DNA from: Rhizosphaericola mali
Lineage (GTDB): Bacteria; Bacteroidota; Bacteroidia; Chitinophagales; Chitinophagaceae
DNA length: 64,000 bases
Assembly (NCBI RefSeq): GCF_004337365.2
Contig: NZ_CP044016.1
Coordinates: 1,798,001-1,862,000 of the forward strand
Direction of reading: 5' to 3'
Shown here: positions 38,690 to 48,668 of the stretch, piece after piece
Position numbering within the stretch: the stretch's first letter is position 1
How the letters are laid out: every line of letters begins with the position of its first letter
The notes under the pieces: generated by a model
What the model saw: only the letters and a program-made list of their open reading frames with translations
What the model was told of the DNA's origin: nothing
Databases searched by the model: none
Made by a program: the position numbers and the translations under genes

Positions 38690-41481
38690 AATTTATCTAA
38701 ATCTTTATCTTCAAAAAAATGACTAGAAGAAAAATTAAAATACAATCCTATTTTCAATGCACGACTACGATCATGATCATAGTCATATAAAATATTATCC
38801 AAACCCATTGGCCCCGTAGTTTCCCTAGTTTGCGTTTTATTACCAATGGACGGAATTCCTTGCATAAAGGAAATATCGCCTCTTGGAAAAAAAGTTTCGT
38901 AGTTATGCCATTCATCAGTCTTCCATGCAGGCGTAAAAAATCTTAAAAATAGATCTTCCGTATTAGTAGCAACGGCGAAACTTTCCTTATCTGTACTAAA
39001 AACACCACTGTAAAAATTGGAATAATAGCCTTTAAGTTCTGGATATAACCAAGTCTCACCGGTTTCGGTATTATTGTATTTTTTATCCCAAATTCCAAAC
39101 CGGACACCTTTTAATCTGTTTTTCCAAACACGGTAAGGTCCATTTCCCAAATACTTCACGGAACGAATATCTTTTTCCGGAAAATCAAAATTGACCCCTA
39201 ACATCTTAGAATGTAATGAGTCAGAGAAATATTCTACCTCCAATTTAATCCAACCATTCGTCTGAATCGTCCATTGAATAACATTAAAACTTTTATTTTT
39301 ATCAAATTGCGAACTAACGATCAGGTTTCCCATATTATCATAACGATACGTAATATTGGAAAAGTTGGTGCTTCCTTCCTGAATGATTGGCCCGTTATCT
39401 AAAGGAATTAAACCTTTTGAGTTGGTTACTTTTTTGAGTAAGCCATTATTTTTATCAATCCAAATAGTTACGTCTTTTACTTTTATTTCAAATTGATTTT
39501 GGATACTATCAATAGTAACTTTGTTTTCTTCCGAATTCATTATTAATCTATTGGACAATAGCGTTGGAGAACTGATCGGAAAACTCCATGTGAATATTTC
39601 CAAGCCATATTGATCTTTGGCTGTCACATAAAGAATATCATAGTCTAACCAATGTTTGGGTAATGGCAATTTTAGTTTCCCTTTTTGCAATGGTGCAATA
39701 GCAGGAGCAATAGCAGTACCGGAAATATTTTGCAAACCAGACAATCCAAATTTGGACAATCGCCAAGTGAAAGAACACGATTTGATATTGGTAAAATGGT
39801 ATCTGTTTTCAATTGTAAATACCCCATCAAACTCAGAAGTAATTTCCCTTTTTTCAAAAAAAACTGGACTCCAAATTTCCTTCACGGCATAGAAGCTACC
39901 TTCTTTCTCGTGATGTGGTCCAACTATACCGTCAGCACCACGGGACTTATCTGTATCCAAAGAATCATGCAAGTCTTTTCTTACGACTGCTTGATCCGCA
40001 AAATCCCATAGAAAACCTCCAGCATGTAGCGGATCGTTCCACATTTTATTCCAATAATCTTCCAAACCTGCACCGTGTCCACCATCAAATTGGCCATGCA
40101 GGAACTCCGTTGGCATAACGATTTCCCGTCCATTATCATAGTTACCAACACCATAGTTATATTGACGATAATGTTGCGTTTCTATCCCATTAAACAATTG
40201 CCAAGGATGAACTACTGGTCTTTTTTGCAAATCAAATTGTGTAAAAAGTGTATCCAAATCAAAATTATACCCTCCTTCATTACCATTGGACCAAAAAATA
40301 ATAGATGGATGATTTTCATCATGGTCAATCATTTCTTTTAGAAGTTTGGAACCAATCTGTGTATTGTACATACCATGCCAACCAGCCAACTCGTCCATAA
40401 CATAGAGTCCCAAGGAATCACACACATCCAAAAAATGATCATCTGGAGGATAATGACTCATCCGCACAGCATTCATGTTCATCTCTTTAATCAAAAGCAC
40501 ATCTTCGATACTGTTTTGTTTACTCATCGTACGACCGGTCTCCGGTCTGAATGAATGACGATTAACACCTTTGAATTTTATCTTGACACCGTTGACATAA
40601 ATACCATCACGTTGTTTCAATTCAATCGTTCTAAATCCGAATTTTTTCGAAATTGTATGCAGGACTTTACCTTCTCTAATTATTGAAAATTCAGCTCGAT
40701 AAAGATTTGGAAATTCAGAGCTCCATAGCTTAGGATTATTGATTTGAGTGGATAGTTGAAATAAAGAATCACCAATATTTTTTTGAGACAAATCTGTACT
40801 TTGTTGGACTATATTATTATTACGATCAAAAATAGTAAGCTGAATCTTGTCTTTTGTGTTTGTATGTACGAGTGCACTAAAAGTACCATTTGCTTTAGCA
40901 TCAATCTGAACCTGGCTTATATTGATGTTTGGCAACGCTTCTAACCAAACCGGTCTAAAGATTCCTCCGAAAATCCAAAAATCACCCTCTCGCTCCGCGG
41001 CATTCACAGATTTATCAGCAGAATGTTTGGCAACCGTTACTTCCAAAATATTTGGACCTCCAATATGGAGAAGTTTAGTGATATTGTATTTAAACGCATA
41101 AAATGCTCCCTGATGAATGGAGCCTACAATTTTTCCATTTACCTTAACTTTCGCGTCGGTCATGACACCTTCAAATACAATATTAACTTGCTTGTTTTTC
41201 CAATCTTTGGGTACTTGGAAAGTATATTTATATAGTCCTTTTTCTTTTCCTTTCAAACTGTCTTTAGCAAAGCCGTAGTTATATTTCCCAAAACCTTGCA
41301 ATTCCCAACAGGATGGCACACCAATTTTAGTCCATTTATTTGCATTCATTCCATCGGTACATAGGAAGTCCCATTGCACCATATCATCATTTCCTTTCCC
41401 TGACAGATATTGCACTTGAGTTTCCTGAGCGTGAACACTCATCAACCATAAAACACAAACTATAACTAAACGACTACGCAT
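38686..41481 (-). CDS. GH2 family glycosidase (beta-galactosidase-like)
   Basis: 931 residues with a short signal peptide (VCVLWLMSVHAQ). A jelly-roll with KWTKIGVPSCWELQGFGKYNYGF is followed by an Ig-like domain and a TIM barrel containing the acid/base E402 (WSNGNEGGYN) and a nucleophile E459 in MPTEFLHGQFDG, in place of the more common EYAHA. The C-terminal part has a large beta-sandwich domain with GNGPYRVWKNR, like the Bgal_small_N region of LacZ. Beta-galactosidase or beta-glucuronidase activity is possible. Its start is close to that of the SASA esterase above, and its stop overlaps the GH78-BNR start by 4 bp. Confidence 0.88.
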   Translation of the reverse strand: MRSRLVIVCVLWLMSVHAQETQVQYLSGKGNDDMVQWDFLCTDGMNANKWTKIGVPSCWELQGFGKYNYGFAKDSLKGKEKGLYKYTFQVPKDWKNKQVNIVFEGVMTDAKVKVNGKIVGSIHQGAFYAFKYNITKLLHIGGPNILEVTVAKHSADKSVNAAEREGDFWIFGGIFRPVWLEALPNINISQVQIDAKANGTFSALVHTNTKDKIQLTIFDRNNNIVQQSTDLSQKNIGDSLFQLSTQINNPKLWSSEFPNLYRAEFSIIREGKVLHTISKKFGFRTIELKQRDGIYVNGVKIKFKGVNRHSFRPETGRTMSKQNSIEDVLLIKEMNMNAVRMSHYPPDDHFLDVCDSLGLYVMDELAGWHGMYNTQIGSKLLKEMIDHDENHPSIIFWSNGNEGGYNFDLDTLFTQFDLQKRPVVHPWQLFNGIETQHYRQYNYGVGNYDNGREIVMPTEFLHGQFDGGHGAGLEDYWNKMWNDPLHAGGFLWDFADQAVVRKDLHDSLDTDKSRGADGIVGPHHEKEGSFYAVKEIWSPVFFEKREITSEFDGVFTIENRYHFTNIKSCSFTWRLSKFGLSGLQNISGTAIAPAIAPLQKGKLKLPLPKHWLDYDILYVTAKDQYGLEIFTWSFPISSPTLLSNRLIMNSEENKVTIDSIQNQFEIKVKDVTIWIDKNNGLLKKVTNSKGLIPLDNGPIIQEGSTNFSNITYRYDNMGNLIVSSQFDKNKSFNVIQWTIQTNGWIKLEVEYFSDSLHSKMLGVNFDFPEKDIRSVKYLGNGPYRVWKNRLKGVRFGIWDKKYNNTETGETWLYPELKGYYSNFYSGVFSTDKESFAVATNTEDLFLRFFTPAWKTDEWHNYETFFPRGDISFMQGIPSIGNKTQTRETTGPMGLDNILYDYDHDRSRALKIGLYFNFSSSHFFEDKDLDKL

Positions 41482-41505
41482 CCAGAACTATTAATTTCGA
41501 AAAAA

Positions 41506-42960
41506 TTATTTAACGTTAAAATCTTTTATTAAAGAATTATCTGACTTAAAAGAAAGTGCTGGCAAACCATCTTTATTGTACAGATAAGGTGTAGCATCTT
41601 CTCGCCATGCATAACGCACGGCGACTGGATTAGTTACTTTATCTGAAGAAACATATACTTTATTGTTTTTGATAATCGCATCAGCAACTATCCAATTATG
41701 GTTGGCATCTTCTATTTCAAAACCTTTTACGGCATTACTATTATTCTTTTCTACTAAACCTTTTCCTACATATTCAAAATCTAAAACTAAACAACTACCT
41801 TCTTTTTTCATTTTTGTAAACAACGGTCCCATCGAAGTTGCATTGTCTTTTTTGTAGGTTTTGCTAATTGTTGCATTTGCAAGTCTTTTTCCAACATCCC
41901 ATTTATTAACAGGGTGCAAATCTGCTGGATCATTATTCAAATCCAAAGTAGAAACCATCGCTGTATTTGGAATTTTCAGTGCAGCAGCTTGAGCTTCCCA
42001 GAACTCCGCCTCACTATAAACCGTGTAAGGTCGATCTTTTACTTTTGAATAAAAATATGGTGCAATCTGAACATAGTAAAAAGGTAAATCTTTATTGCCC
42101 CACTCCTTTCTCCAATAATCGATTAAAGATTTCATCTTGTAACTATATTGGATGCGTTCGTTTAAAAAACAATTAGATTCCCCTTGATACCAAAGAAAAC
42201 CTTTTAAAGAAAAAGGAACTAATGGCGCTATCATTGTCGTATAAAACTTTCCAGGATCTCCATCTATTTTCCCCAAAGAATCTTCTTTATGATTCTTAAA
42301 AAATGATTGTTCTGACATAGCTTCCTTAGGCATCCATGGTTCAATGCGACTGCCTGGAATAGCAGCAGAAATAACACCAATAGGAACTTTCAATTTACGC
42401 TCTAACTCTTTAGCAAAAAAATAACCGACAGCAGAAAAACTACGTAAAGCAGTTCCTTCGGCGTTGGACCATCCAGAATGAGAAGAATCTGGCTCCATCT
42501 TTTTCCGTTCTACTAAAAAGATTCTGATATTGGAATTGTGTGCTTCTTCTAATTCATCTACAGGCCAATTACTATTTGGAGGTGGTTGTAACTTACTAAT
42601 TTTTCGCATGGCAAATTCCATATTGGATTGCCCAGAACAAAGCCAGACCTCGCCTACCAATATATTATGCAAAACAATAGTTTCCGTAATAGATTTTATA
42701 GAGAGTTCTACTGAGTCATAAGACGCTTTTAAAGAAGATAATTCAATTCTCCACTCTCCTTTGATATTTGTTATCGTTGTTTTGCTTTGTCCTTTAAAAG
42801 AAACTGTAATTTTTTCATTGGGAGATGCCCATCCCCAAATAGGAACATTCTGACCTTGCTGCAAAACCATATTGTTACCTAATATCTTAGGCAATACAAT
42901 TTTTGCATAAAGATTTTGAATGGCAAATAGACATATAGCTAATGTCGCAATTATTTTCAT
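41506..42960 (-). CDS. SASA-type esterase (sialate O-acetylesterase-like)
   Basis: 484 residues with a signal peptide (IATLAICLFAIQNLYAK). It is paralogous in layout to the esterase at 10391: KILGNNMVLQQGQNVPIWGWASPNE, then GEVWLCSGQSNMEFAM with nucleophile S112, GFLWYQGESNC, and a DLHPVNKWDVGKRLA segment with the catalytic His. A periplasmic O-acetylesterase for pectic oligosaccharides is the likely role. It starts 2 bp before the end of the six-hairpin gene and is expected to be co-transcribed with it. Confidence 0.88.
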   Translation of the reverse strand: MKIIATLAICLFAIQNLYAKIVLPKILGNNMVLQQGQNVPIWGWASPNEKITVSFKGQSKTTITNIKGEWRIELSSLKASYDSVELSIKSITETIVLHNILVGEVWLCSGQSNMEFAMRKISKLQPPPNSNWPVDELEEAHNSNIRIFLVERKKMEPDSSHSGWSNAEGTALRSFSAVGYFFAKELERKLKVPIGVISAAIPGSRIEPWMPKEAMSEQSFFKNHKEDSLGKIDGDPGKFYTTMIAPLVPFSLKGFLWYQGESNCFLNERIQYSYKMKSLIDYWRKEWGNKDLPFYYVQIAPYFYSKVKDRPYTVYSEAEFWEAQAAALKIPNTAMVSTLDLNNDPADLHPVNKWDVGKRLANATISKTYKKDNATSMGPLFTKMKKEGSCLVLDFEYVGKGLVEKNNSNAVKGFEIEDANHNWIVADAIIKNNKVYVSSDKVTNPVAVRYAWREDATPYLYNKDGLPALSFKSDNSLIKDFNVK

Positions 42961-42962
42961 AA

Positions 42963-44483
42963 CTATAAGCTCCCTTTAATTTTTGTAAGTTTGTTTGAAT
43001 GAGCGATTCTTTTTCCATTGGACCAAATCGACAATCCTTTTCCTCTATAATATTTATTTCCTGTCTTATCCCAAATAATCGTCAATATCTTCCCATGATA
43101 AAGGACATTGTCCAGTGCAAACCAGTCCCATTGTCCAGAAGGCAACAAAGGGCTAACTTCAACTGTATTATCCGCTCTTGGTCTTAATCCGACCAAACCT
43201 GTAATAATTAGATCATTAAAGGTTGAATGATTATAATCACGTCCTCTAACATCATCAGTCAACCATTGTCCCGTTTTTTCGTCCATATATTCACCGATAT
43301 AAGGCTTTCCGTTCCGATGTTGGGATATAGCGTATTTCTGTAATTGGGAAAAATAATCGTCCTTGGAAATAACTTTTTGTTTATTGTTATTCAAAGCATT
43401 AGCCATTGCCGTCAAAGTTTGAGATGTAGCAAAAGGCCAAACAGCACCGTCCCACTCACACTTACAGCAACCATGTGATCTGAATTGAGCATTGCTTCTA
43501 TCTGCGGTAGTTATACCTGCTGGAGCATTAAAATGCGCCGTATCCATGAGCTTTTTCCAAGCTGAATTATAATCATTATCAGGAAGATTGAAATACCAAG
43601 GAATAAAACCAATTTCTTCCATTGCATTAGACAATGTATCACCTTTATCTTTCAGCACTTCGAAAAAGTTAACATTCGGATTCCATAATAGTTTCTGAAC
43701 TTTCAATTTTAAAGAATCAGACTGTTGTTGATAATATTTTTGGTCATCTGTCTTTCCATTCAAAGTCGCAACTTGTATCAATGCTTTGCTATTTCCATAC
43801 ATATATCCATTGATAGACGGCCTATTGTTTCTTTCTTTTCTTCCACCACTAATCGTTTCCTCCATCGCATCTCTCACATCATATTGCCAAAACAAACCAT
43901 TTTTAGACTTATGATCCGACTTCCAACCTTTATAGTCTTCTACCATATCAGGATATAGATCAAGTAAAAAAGCTTTATCATTATTTACCAAAAAACGATT
44001 ATAAATAGCATCTTCATTCCACCCACTATAAAACCTAAGTTTTTTCATAGGTTTACCATCATTTCCTCTAAACCAAACACGCAAATAATCATTCAAATAT
44101 TTTTGATCGTGTAACCATCTTCCTTCATAAATATGATGTCCCAATGCGCTACTAATCAAGTTATATTGATCTGCGTAAGATCGCTTAACCAGAAACTCGG
44201 TAAAAACATAACCTTTGGGTGTTTCTTCAATATGTTTTCTTAACGTCCACCAACGGAAATAATAAATTTGGTCCAAAGAAATATCTGGAGATTCAAACAA
44301 AGGAATATTGCTTTTTAACCAATCCCAAGAAGCACTATTCGGAATTGCTTGAATAATCGGTTCGTCCTCCATCGTATTGAAATAATCCACATAATGTTTA
44401 AAGGAATCCGCAACTAGTACTTGTGCCTTAGAACAATTTGCAAATACTAACAAAACTATACTATAAAACATTTTTCTAATCAT
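42963..44483 (-). CDS. MGH1-like six-hairpin glycosidase
   Basis: 506 residues with a signal or lipoprotein leader (VLLVFANCSKAQ; Cys17 could be a lipidation site). The body is an (alpha/alpha)6 barrel: FRWWTLRKHIEETPKGYVFTEFL, RFYSGWNEDAIYNRFLVN, GLFWQYDVRDAMEETISGGRKE, SHGCCKCEWDGAVWPFATSQT, and a late VRGRDYNHSTFNDLIITGLVGLRP. This resembles the mannosylglycerate-hydrolase / GH63-like MGH1 group, a clan with diverse exo-activities. Acidic residues in the DVRDAMEETIS and EWDGAVWP segments are candidates for catalysis. The substrate cannot be assigned. Confidence 0.75.
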   Translation of the reverse strand: MIRKMFYSIVLLVFANCSKAQVLVADSFKHYVDYFNTMEDEPIIQAIPNSASWDWLKSNIPLFESPDISLDQIYYFRWWTLRKHIEETPKGYVFTEFLVKRSYADQYNLISSALGHHIYEGRWLHDQKYLNDYLRVWFRGNDGKPMKKLRFYSGWNEDAIYNRFLVNNDKAFLLDLYPDMVEDYKGWKSDHKSKNGLFWQYDVRDAMEETISGGRKERNNRPSINGYMYGNSKALIQVATLNGKTDDQKYYQQQSDSLKLKVQKLLWNPNVNFFEVLKDKGDTLSNAMEEIGFIPWYFNLPDNDYNSAWKKLMDTAHFNAPAGITTADRSNAQFRSHGCCKCEWDGAVWPFATSQTLTAMANALNNNKQKVISKDDYFSQLQKYAISQHRNGKPYIGEYMDEKTGQWLTDDVRGRDYNHSTFNDLIITGLVGLRPRADNTVEVSPLLPSGQWDWFALDNVLYHGKILTIIWDKTGNKYYRGKGLSIWSNGKRIAHSNKLTKIKGSL

Positions 44484-44488
44484 GCCAA

Positions 44489-46330
44489 TTATAAATTTTG
44501 TGATTTAAAATAATCTATATAGTAAATAGCTTCCTTCGCTTTTTCACCCGCATTCGGTAGGTCATACGATTGATCCGTTGGTGTATCTGCATCTGGAAAA
44601 TGTCTCGCAGCACCAGTTCTAAAAGTCACATGGTGCACGCTTAAAATCGGAGCAAACAATAAGTTATTTGAAGGTTTTCCTCCATTTATGGAGACTTTGT
44701 AGAATCGAGTTTTGGTATTAATATCCATCTCGAACCGGTAAGTTTTTCCTTTCTCGTATTTACCCAAATCTTTATTGCGATAACCAGCTTTTGTTATAAT
44801 CTCACCTGTCGAATCAAAACTGATGCGAATCGCAGGAAGATTTTGAGCATTCTGGATTTCTATTTCCAACAAACCGAAATCTGCTTGTTGTGGTGTAATA
44901 GTGAAATCTAATTTCACATGATTTGACTCTGGAACGACTCGATCAACTTTTGTAAAATCAAAAGGATCATAATCGTGCAATGCCAATACTTTTTTATCAT
45001 TAACTTTTTCTATTTGAGCTTTTGCCCATAACGGACTATAAATATTCCATTGCGACAATTCCATATTGTCATTCATCTCAGGAAAAACATCATTTACATT
45101 TTCCGTTACGGAAGCTGAAATATCTTTTGGAATAGACGCAGCCCAGATATCTTCTTTGTTTACACTATACACAACCCAGCTCTTTCCATCGGGAGGCATT
45201 CCATTTCCTTCTTGGATACCACGTACATATTGCGGGCCATAAGATTTATAGTTACCACCATAACGCATAGAAGTAATTTCTCCATTGACCAACAATAAAT
45301 CGTCATAAACCAATCCGTCCTTACTCGTAGAAATTGCCAACGGCCATCGATATTCAGATGGATTATAAACTGTTATATATTTACCCGAAGCTGTTTTTTG
45401 TCCCCATATTTTGGCATTGGCATTGACGAATCCTGGTGCACGAGTTGGATTGTATTCCCAACTATGACCTTGATCTTTACTTATACTCGTCAATGCATAT
45501 TTCCATAAACCTACAACATTGCCATTCGGTAAATGATAATAATTAAAAGCTTTAAACTGCTTTTTTATAGTAATCAACGAATCGTCACGATCTGCTTCTT
45601 CCACCCATTGTTGCGTCTGTAAAGGATTGCTCAATATTTCTTCACAAGCATTAACGAATTTTTTGTCTTTCGAAGATTTGTAAAAAGGGAAATCCGTGTT
45701 TTTTTCGTTAAACCCATGGTTATAACGAAGAAAATAAATAGGCCCGAAACTACCGTCCCTATTAATCTCTCTTACAACTCTTCCAATACCGTTGCCATCG
45801 TTGGGATCATCTTTTGCATTTAAAACAACACCATAAAAACCTTGCGCCAACAATCTGTCACTTTTAGAAACATAAAAACCAACACGTTGGTGCATAACTG
45901 CTTTTAGGCTTTTTGCCTTTTCAGGAATGTCTTTTTTAGAATAACCATCAGGAACATTATATTCTGGAAACAATACTTTTGGGTTCGTCCAATTGTATCC
46001 ATTTTTAGACGAAACAATATAAGTCGCACCAGGAGGAACATGTTCTCCAACGGGATCACTCAAAAAATGTAGAAAAAATTGATTGTTCCAATATACCAAC
46101 ATCGGTTGATGATTATAAGTCCAGTTCATCCCTCCAACCCATTCTGGATGCTCTCGATTGGCTCGAAAAACCTGAATATTGTGTACACCAACCACTGGCG
46201 TCAGTTCTCCATGATGATAATCAACATTGGACAATGTAAAACCAATATATCTAACTGTATCTTGTTGGGCTTTTGCCGACAACAAGATCAAACTAAATAT
46301 GAAAAATGATGTATACTTTATTATTTTCAT
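44489..46330 (-). CDS. Beta-propeller exo-enzyme candidate with C-terminal sandwich
   Basis: About 613 residues from the ATG at 46330 (an ATG at 46339 adds 3), with a signal peptide (FFIFSLILLSAKAQ). The first about 400 residues look like a propeller: MLVYWNNQFFLHFLSDPVGEH, ATYIVSSKNGYNWTNPKVLF, KYITVYNPSEYRWPLAISTSKDG, ENDIWAASIPKDI-type blades. The last 200 form a concanavalin-like sandwich (NMELSQWNIYSPLWAKAQIEK, KLDFTITPQQADFG). It could belong to the rhamnosyl-glucuronate lyase/hydrolase propellers (GH145/PL42-like) seen in Bacteroidota, or to an unnamed BNR family; I cannot decide by eye. His residues in VMHQRVGF and FLRYNHGF are possible active-site groups. Confidence 0.68.
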   Translation of the reverse strand: MKIIKYTSFFIFSLILLSAKAQQDTVRYIGFTLSNVDYHHGELTPVVGVHNIQVFRANREHPEWVGGMNWTYNHQPMLVYWNNQFFLHFLSDPVGEHVPPGATYIVSSKNGYNWTNPKVLFPEYNVPDGYSKKDIPEKAKSLKAVMHQRVGFYVSKSDRLLAQGFYGVVLNAKDDPNDGNGIGRVVREINRDGSFGPIYFLRYNHGFNEKNTDFPFYKSSKDKKFVNACEEILSNPLQTQQWVEEADRDDSLITIKKQFKAFNYYHLPNGNVVGLWKYALTSISKDQGHSWEYNPTRAPGFVNANAKIWGQKTASGKYITVYNPSEYRWPLAISTSKDGLVYDDLLLVNGEITSMRYGGNYKSYGPQYVRGIQEGNGMPPDGKSWVVYSVNKEDIWAASIPKDISASVTENVNDVFPEMNDNMELSQWNIYSPLWAKAQIEKVNDKKVLALHDYDPFDFTKVDRVVPESNHVKLDFTITPQQADFGLLEIEIQNAQNLPAIRISFDSTGEIITKAGYRNKDLGKYEKGKTYRFEMDINTKTRFYKVSINGGKPSNNLLFAPILSVHHVTFRTGAARHFPDADTPTDQSYDLPNAGEKAKEAIYYIDYFKSQNL

Positions 46331-46353
46331 TCCATGCATCTTATTAAATCATA

Positions 46354-47268
46354 TCAATGATGTGCCTCTTTAAGTAATTTCTTAAGAAAAGATTTTGAAA
46401 CAGGAACAATAGTTCCATGTTTATGTCCTATTGGAACTGCCACTTCACTAGTCACATTTTTAAAATTGATAAAGTCTGTTGTACTGGAGGCTTCGTAAAT
46501 CTTTTTATGATAAGAATCGTAATAAATCAACCACTGATCTTTTAACTTTACAACTGTCGGACCTTCTGTAAATTTATCCGTAAATGATTTTGAAACATTA
46601 CTCCAAGGACCTAGTGGGGAATTCCCGAATGCAACTTTTAAATCCAATTCATTTCTAGTATTATCCTTCAATACCAAAACATAATCATCCTTTTTTCTCT
46701 TAACTATGACTGCATCAATAACACTAAATTTCGGATCGAAAAACAATCTTGTTGGCGTAAATATTTTAAAGTCTTTTGTCGTCGTGACATACATCCTATG
46801 ATTGTTGCTATCACTTTCAATCCCACGATCAAAACGTCCAGGAATGGTACTTGCCCAAATTAACACAAATCGACTGGAATCTTCATCGTAAAATATCTCT
46901 GGCGCCCAAACGTTGACCGTATTGGGTTCATTTTGCATGACAGGAAGAAAACGTTGTTCCGTCCAGTGCAAAAGATCTTTTGACGAACTATAGCCAAAGC
47001 CATTATCACCACGCCAACTTGTTGTCCAAACTAAATGAAAAACACCATCTTTGCCTTGTGCCATCGAAGGATCTCTCAATACCTTTTGAATTCCGATTTC
47101 TGGTTTTAAGAAAACCGTATCAAAATCTGTCCAATTTTTTCCGTTATAACTATACAGCATACGTAATCCAGCATCTGCAGGTTCATGAAAGGACGTGAAT
47201 AAATATGCCGTATTGGAACACGAAACAAATATCCAGCAAATTAATATGACAAATATGTGCTTTATCAT
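46354..47268 (-). CDS. GH43 family glycosidase, lipoprotein
   Basis: 304 residues from the ATG at 47268. That start forms an ATGA overlap with the upstream gene's stop and gives a lipoprotein leader with Cys17 (WIFVSCSNTAY). The five-bladed propeller shows the three GH43 acidic positions: the base Asp in VLRDPSMA, the pKa-modulating Asp in SVIDAVIVK, and the acid Glu in FTEGPTVVK. Other blades are WAPEIFYDEDSSRFVLIWAS and WLIYYDSYHKKIYEA. It could be arabinofuranosidase, arabinanase-like exo-enzyme or the beta-galactosidase-type GH43; the family covers all three. Likely outer-membrane or periplasmic attachment. Confidence 0.85.
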   Translation of the reverse strand: MIKHIFVILICWIFVSCSNTAYLFTSFHEPADAGLRMLYSYNGKNWTDFDTVFLKPEIGIQKVLRDPSMAQGKDGVFHLVWTTSWRGDNGFGYSSSKDLLHWTEQRFLPVMQNEPNTVNVWAPEIFYDEDSSRFVLIWASTIPGRFDRGIESDSNNHRMYVTTTKDFKIFTPTRLFFDPKFSVIDAVIVKRKKDDYVLVLKDNTRNELDLKVAFGNSPLGPWSNVSKSFTDKFTEGPTVVKLKDQWLIYYDSYHKKIYEASSTTDFINFKNVTSEVAVPIGHKHGTIVPVSKSFLKKLLKEAHH

Positions 47269-48662
47269 TTTTCCAATATTAAAACCCAATCCTTTGTTTT
47301 ATCCAAATTACCATTCATTTCAGCACGCAACACGCTTCCCCGTCTTTTGTATTGAGCAGAAACGCTTTCACCATTGGAAGGATTGAACCAAGATATTTTA
47401 TTTGGAGTAAATCCTAATTTTGGTTCATTTATATTTATTGTTCTGCCAATATAACTATAAACGAGTGCATAACTATCGCCTTTCGTTGCCAACAAATAAT
47501 CATATTTTGTTTTGACATTCCCAATTAAAATATCTTGTGCCGGCGTACGATCAAAATAGGGAAAACGTGTTATCAAATCTTTTATATGATGTATTTCCAT
47601 AGCACCTGGCGCCTCTAAAGTTTCCATCCATTCATTCGTTACACCATAGTTAGAGCCAGACTGCCCCTTTCTATTGAATTGCATCATAGCATTTTCTCCG
47701 TAGGTAAAACCCGCTCCACCAGCAAAAACACTCCAATAAGCATAACGCCTTATATCCGCTGCATTCCAACGAGCTGCCAAACTATCATGCAAGCCATGTG
47801 GAATATTTTCATAAGAAGGTTCTCCGTCCAATGTTGGCTTATTTGGTTTGAGATTGTAATCGACATTGATAAATTTCCAATTGTCTTCGCCGAAATGATT
47901 TTTTTCTGTGGCACTCGTATCTTGAGCATAGTCACGATGTCCACTTTGGAACATATTAAAATCCATCCATGATGCGTTTTGAAACCATTCAGAAGAGGAA
48001 TAACGTCCTCTCGGATGAAAAGTCATCAAGTGATTCTTGTCAATACTTCTTATAGTATTACCAATCATACTCCAAACAGGCATACCGTCTGTCCCTTTGA
48101 TATCTCCACCATTTAACCAAATAATATTGTTTGTATTCTTATAACGTCTTGCCAGAAATTCAGAAAAAACTTTTGCCTGTGCCACAGAGACTTTTTTTTC
48201 TTTCACGTTACTTCCCCAAATAGGAACAAGAGCCATATAAATTCCACGTTTTTCGGCTTCTTTTATAACAAAATCCGCATGATCCCAAAAATCATATTGC
48301 GTCCCATCCGAAAAATCATTTCCTTTCGTAACTATTGGTTTGGCGACATTCCCATTTTCAATAGCATAGTCACCATAAGTATTTTTTGTATTTTTTACAT
48401 TATGAATAACCATCACCTGAATAACGTTGAATCCCTGTGCTTTCCTGGCATCCAAATATCTAATAACCTCTTCTCTATTAAGTTTAACGAACAAAAGCCA
48501 ACCGGTATCTCCTAGCCAGAAAAATGGTTTCCCATCAGCTGTTTGAAAAAATCTTTTGTTTTTAGATATCTCCAAACGTTGCATCTGCGCTTGAATAACG
48601 CCACTTATTGAAAATGAAATGGCAAATAACAGACAAATATATTTTTTAAAATTTTGCATCAT
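47265..48662 (-). CDS. GH140-like apiosidase (DUF4038) glycosidase
   Basis: 465 residues with a signal peptide (ending GVIQAQ). The TIM barrel has DUF4038 features: QTADGKPFFWLGDTGWLLFVKL, ARKAQGFNVIQVMVIHN, GIYMALVPIWGSNVK, NNIIWLNGGDIKGTDG, LDGEPSYENIPHG. The C-terminus (YDYLLATKGDSYALVYSYIGRTI, ISWFNPSNGE) is the small beta domain often called putative collagen-binding. The characterised GH140 cleaves the apiose link in RG-II side chains; homology by eye suggests but does not prove the same activity. The Glu of DGEPSYE is a plausible nucleophile and the D in GGDIK a plausible acid. The ATGA overlap couples it to the GH43 lipoprotein. Confidence 0.85.
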   Translation of the reverse strand: MMQNFKKYICLLFAISFSISGVIQAQMQRLEISKNKRFFQTADGKPFFWLGDTGWLLFVKLNREEVIRYLDARKAQGFNVIQVMVIHNVKNTKNTYGDYAIENGNVAKPIVTKGNDFSDGTQYDFWDHADFVIKEAEKRGIYMALVPIWGSNVKEKKVSVAQAKVFSEFLARRYKNTNNIIWLNGGDIKGTDGMPVWSMIGNTIRSIDKNHLMTFHPRGRYSSSEWFQNASWMDFNMFQSGHRDYAQDTSATEKNHFGEDNWKFINVDYNLKPNKPTLDGEPSYENIPHGLHDSLAARWNAADIRRYAYWSVFAGGAGFTYGENAMMQFNRKGQSGSNYGVTNEWMETLEAPGAMEIHHIKDLITRFPYFDRTPAQDILIGNVKTKYDYLLATKGDSYALVYSYIGRTININEPKLGFTPNKISWFNPSNGESVSAQYKRRGSVLRAEMNGNLDKTKDWVLILEK

Positions 48663-48668
48663 ATTGGA

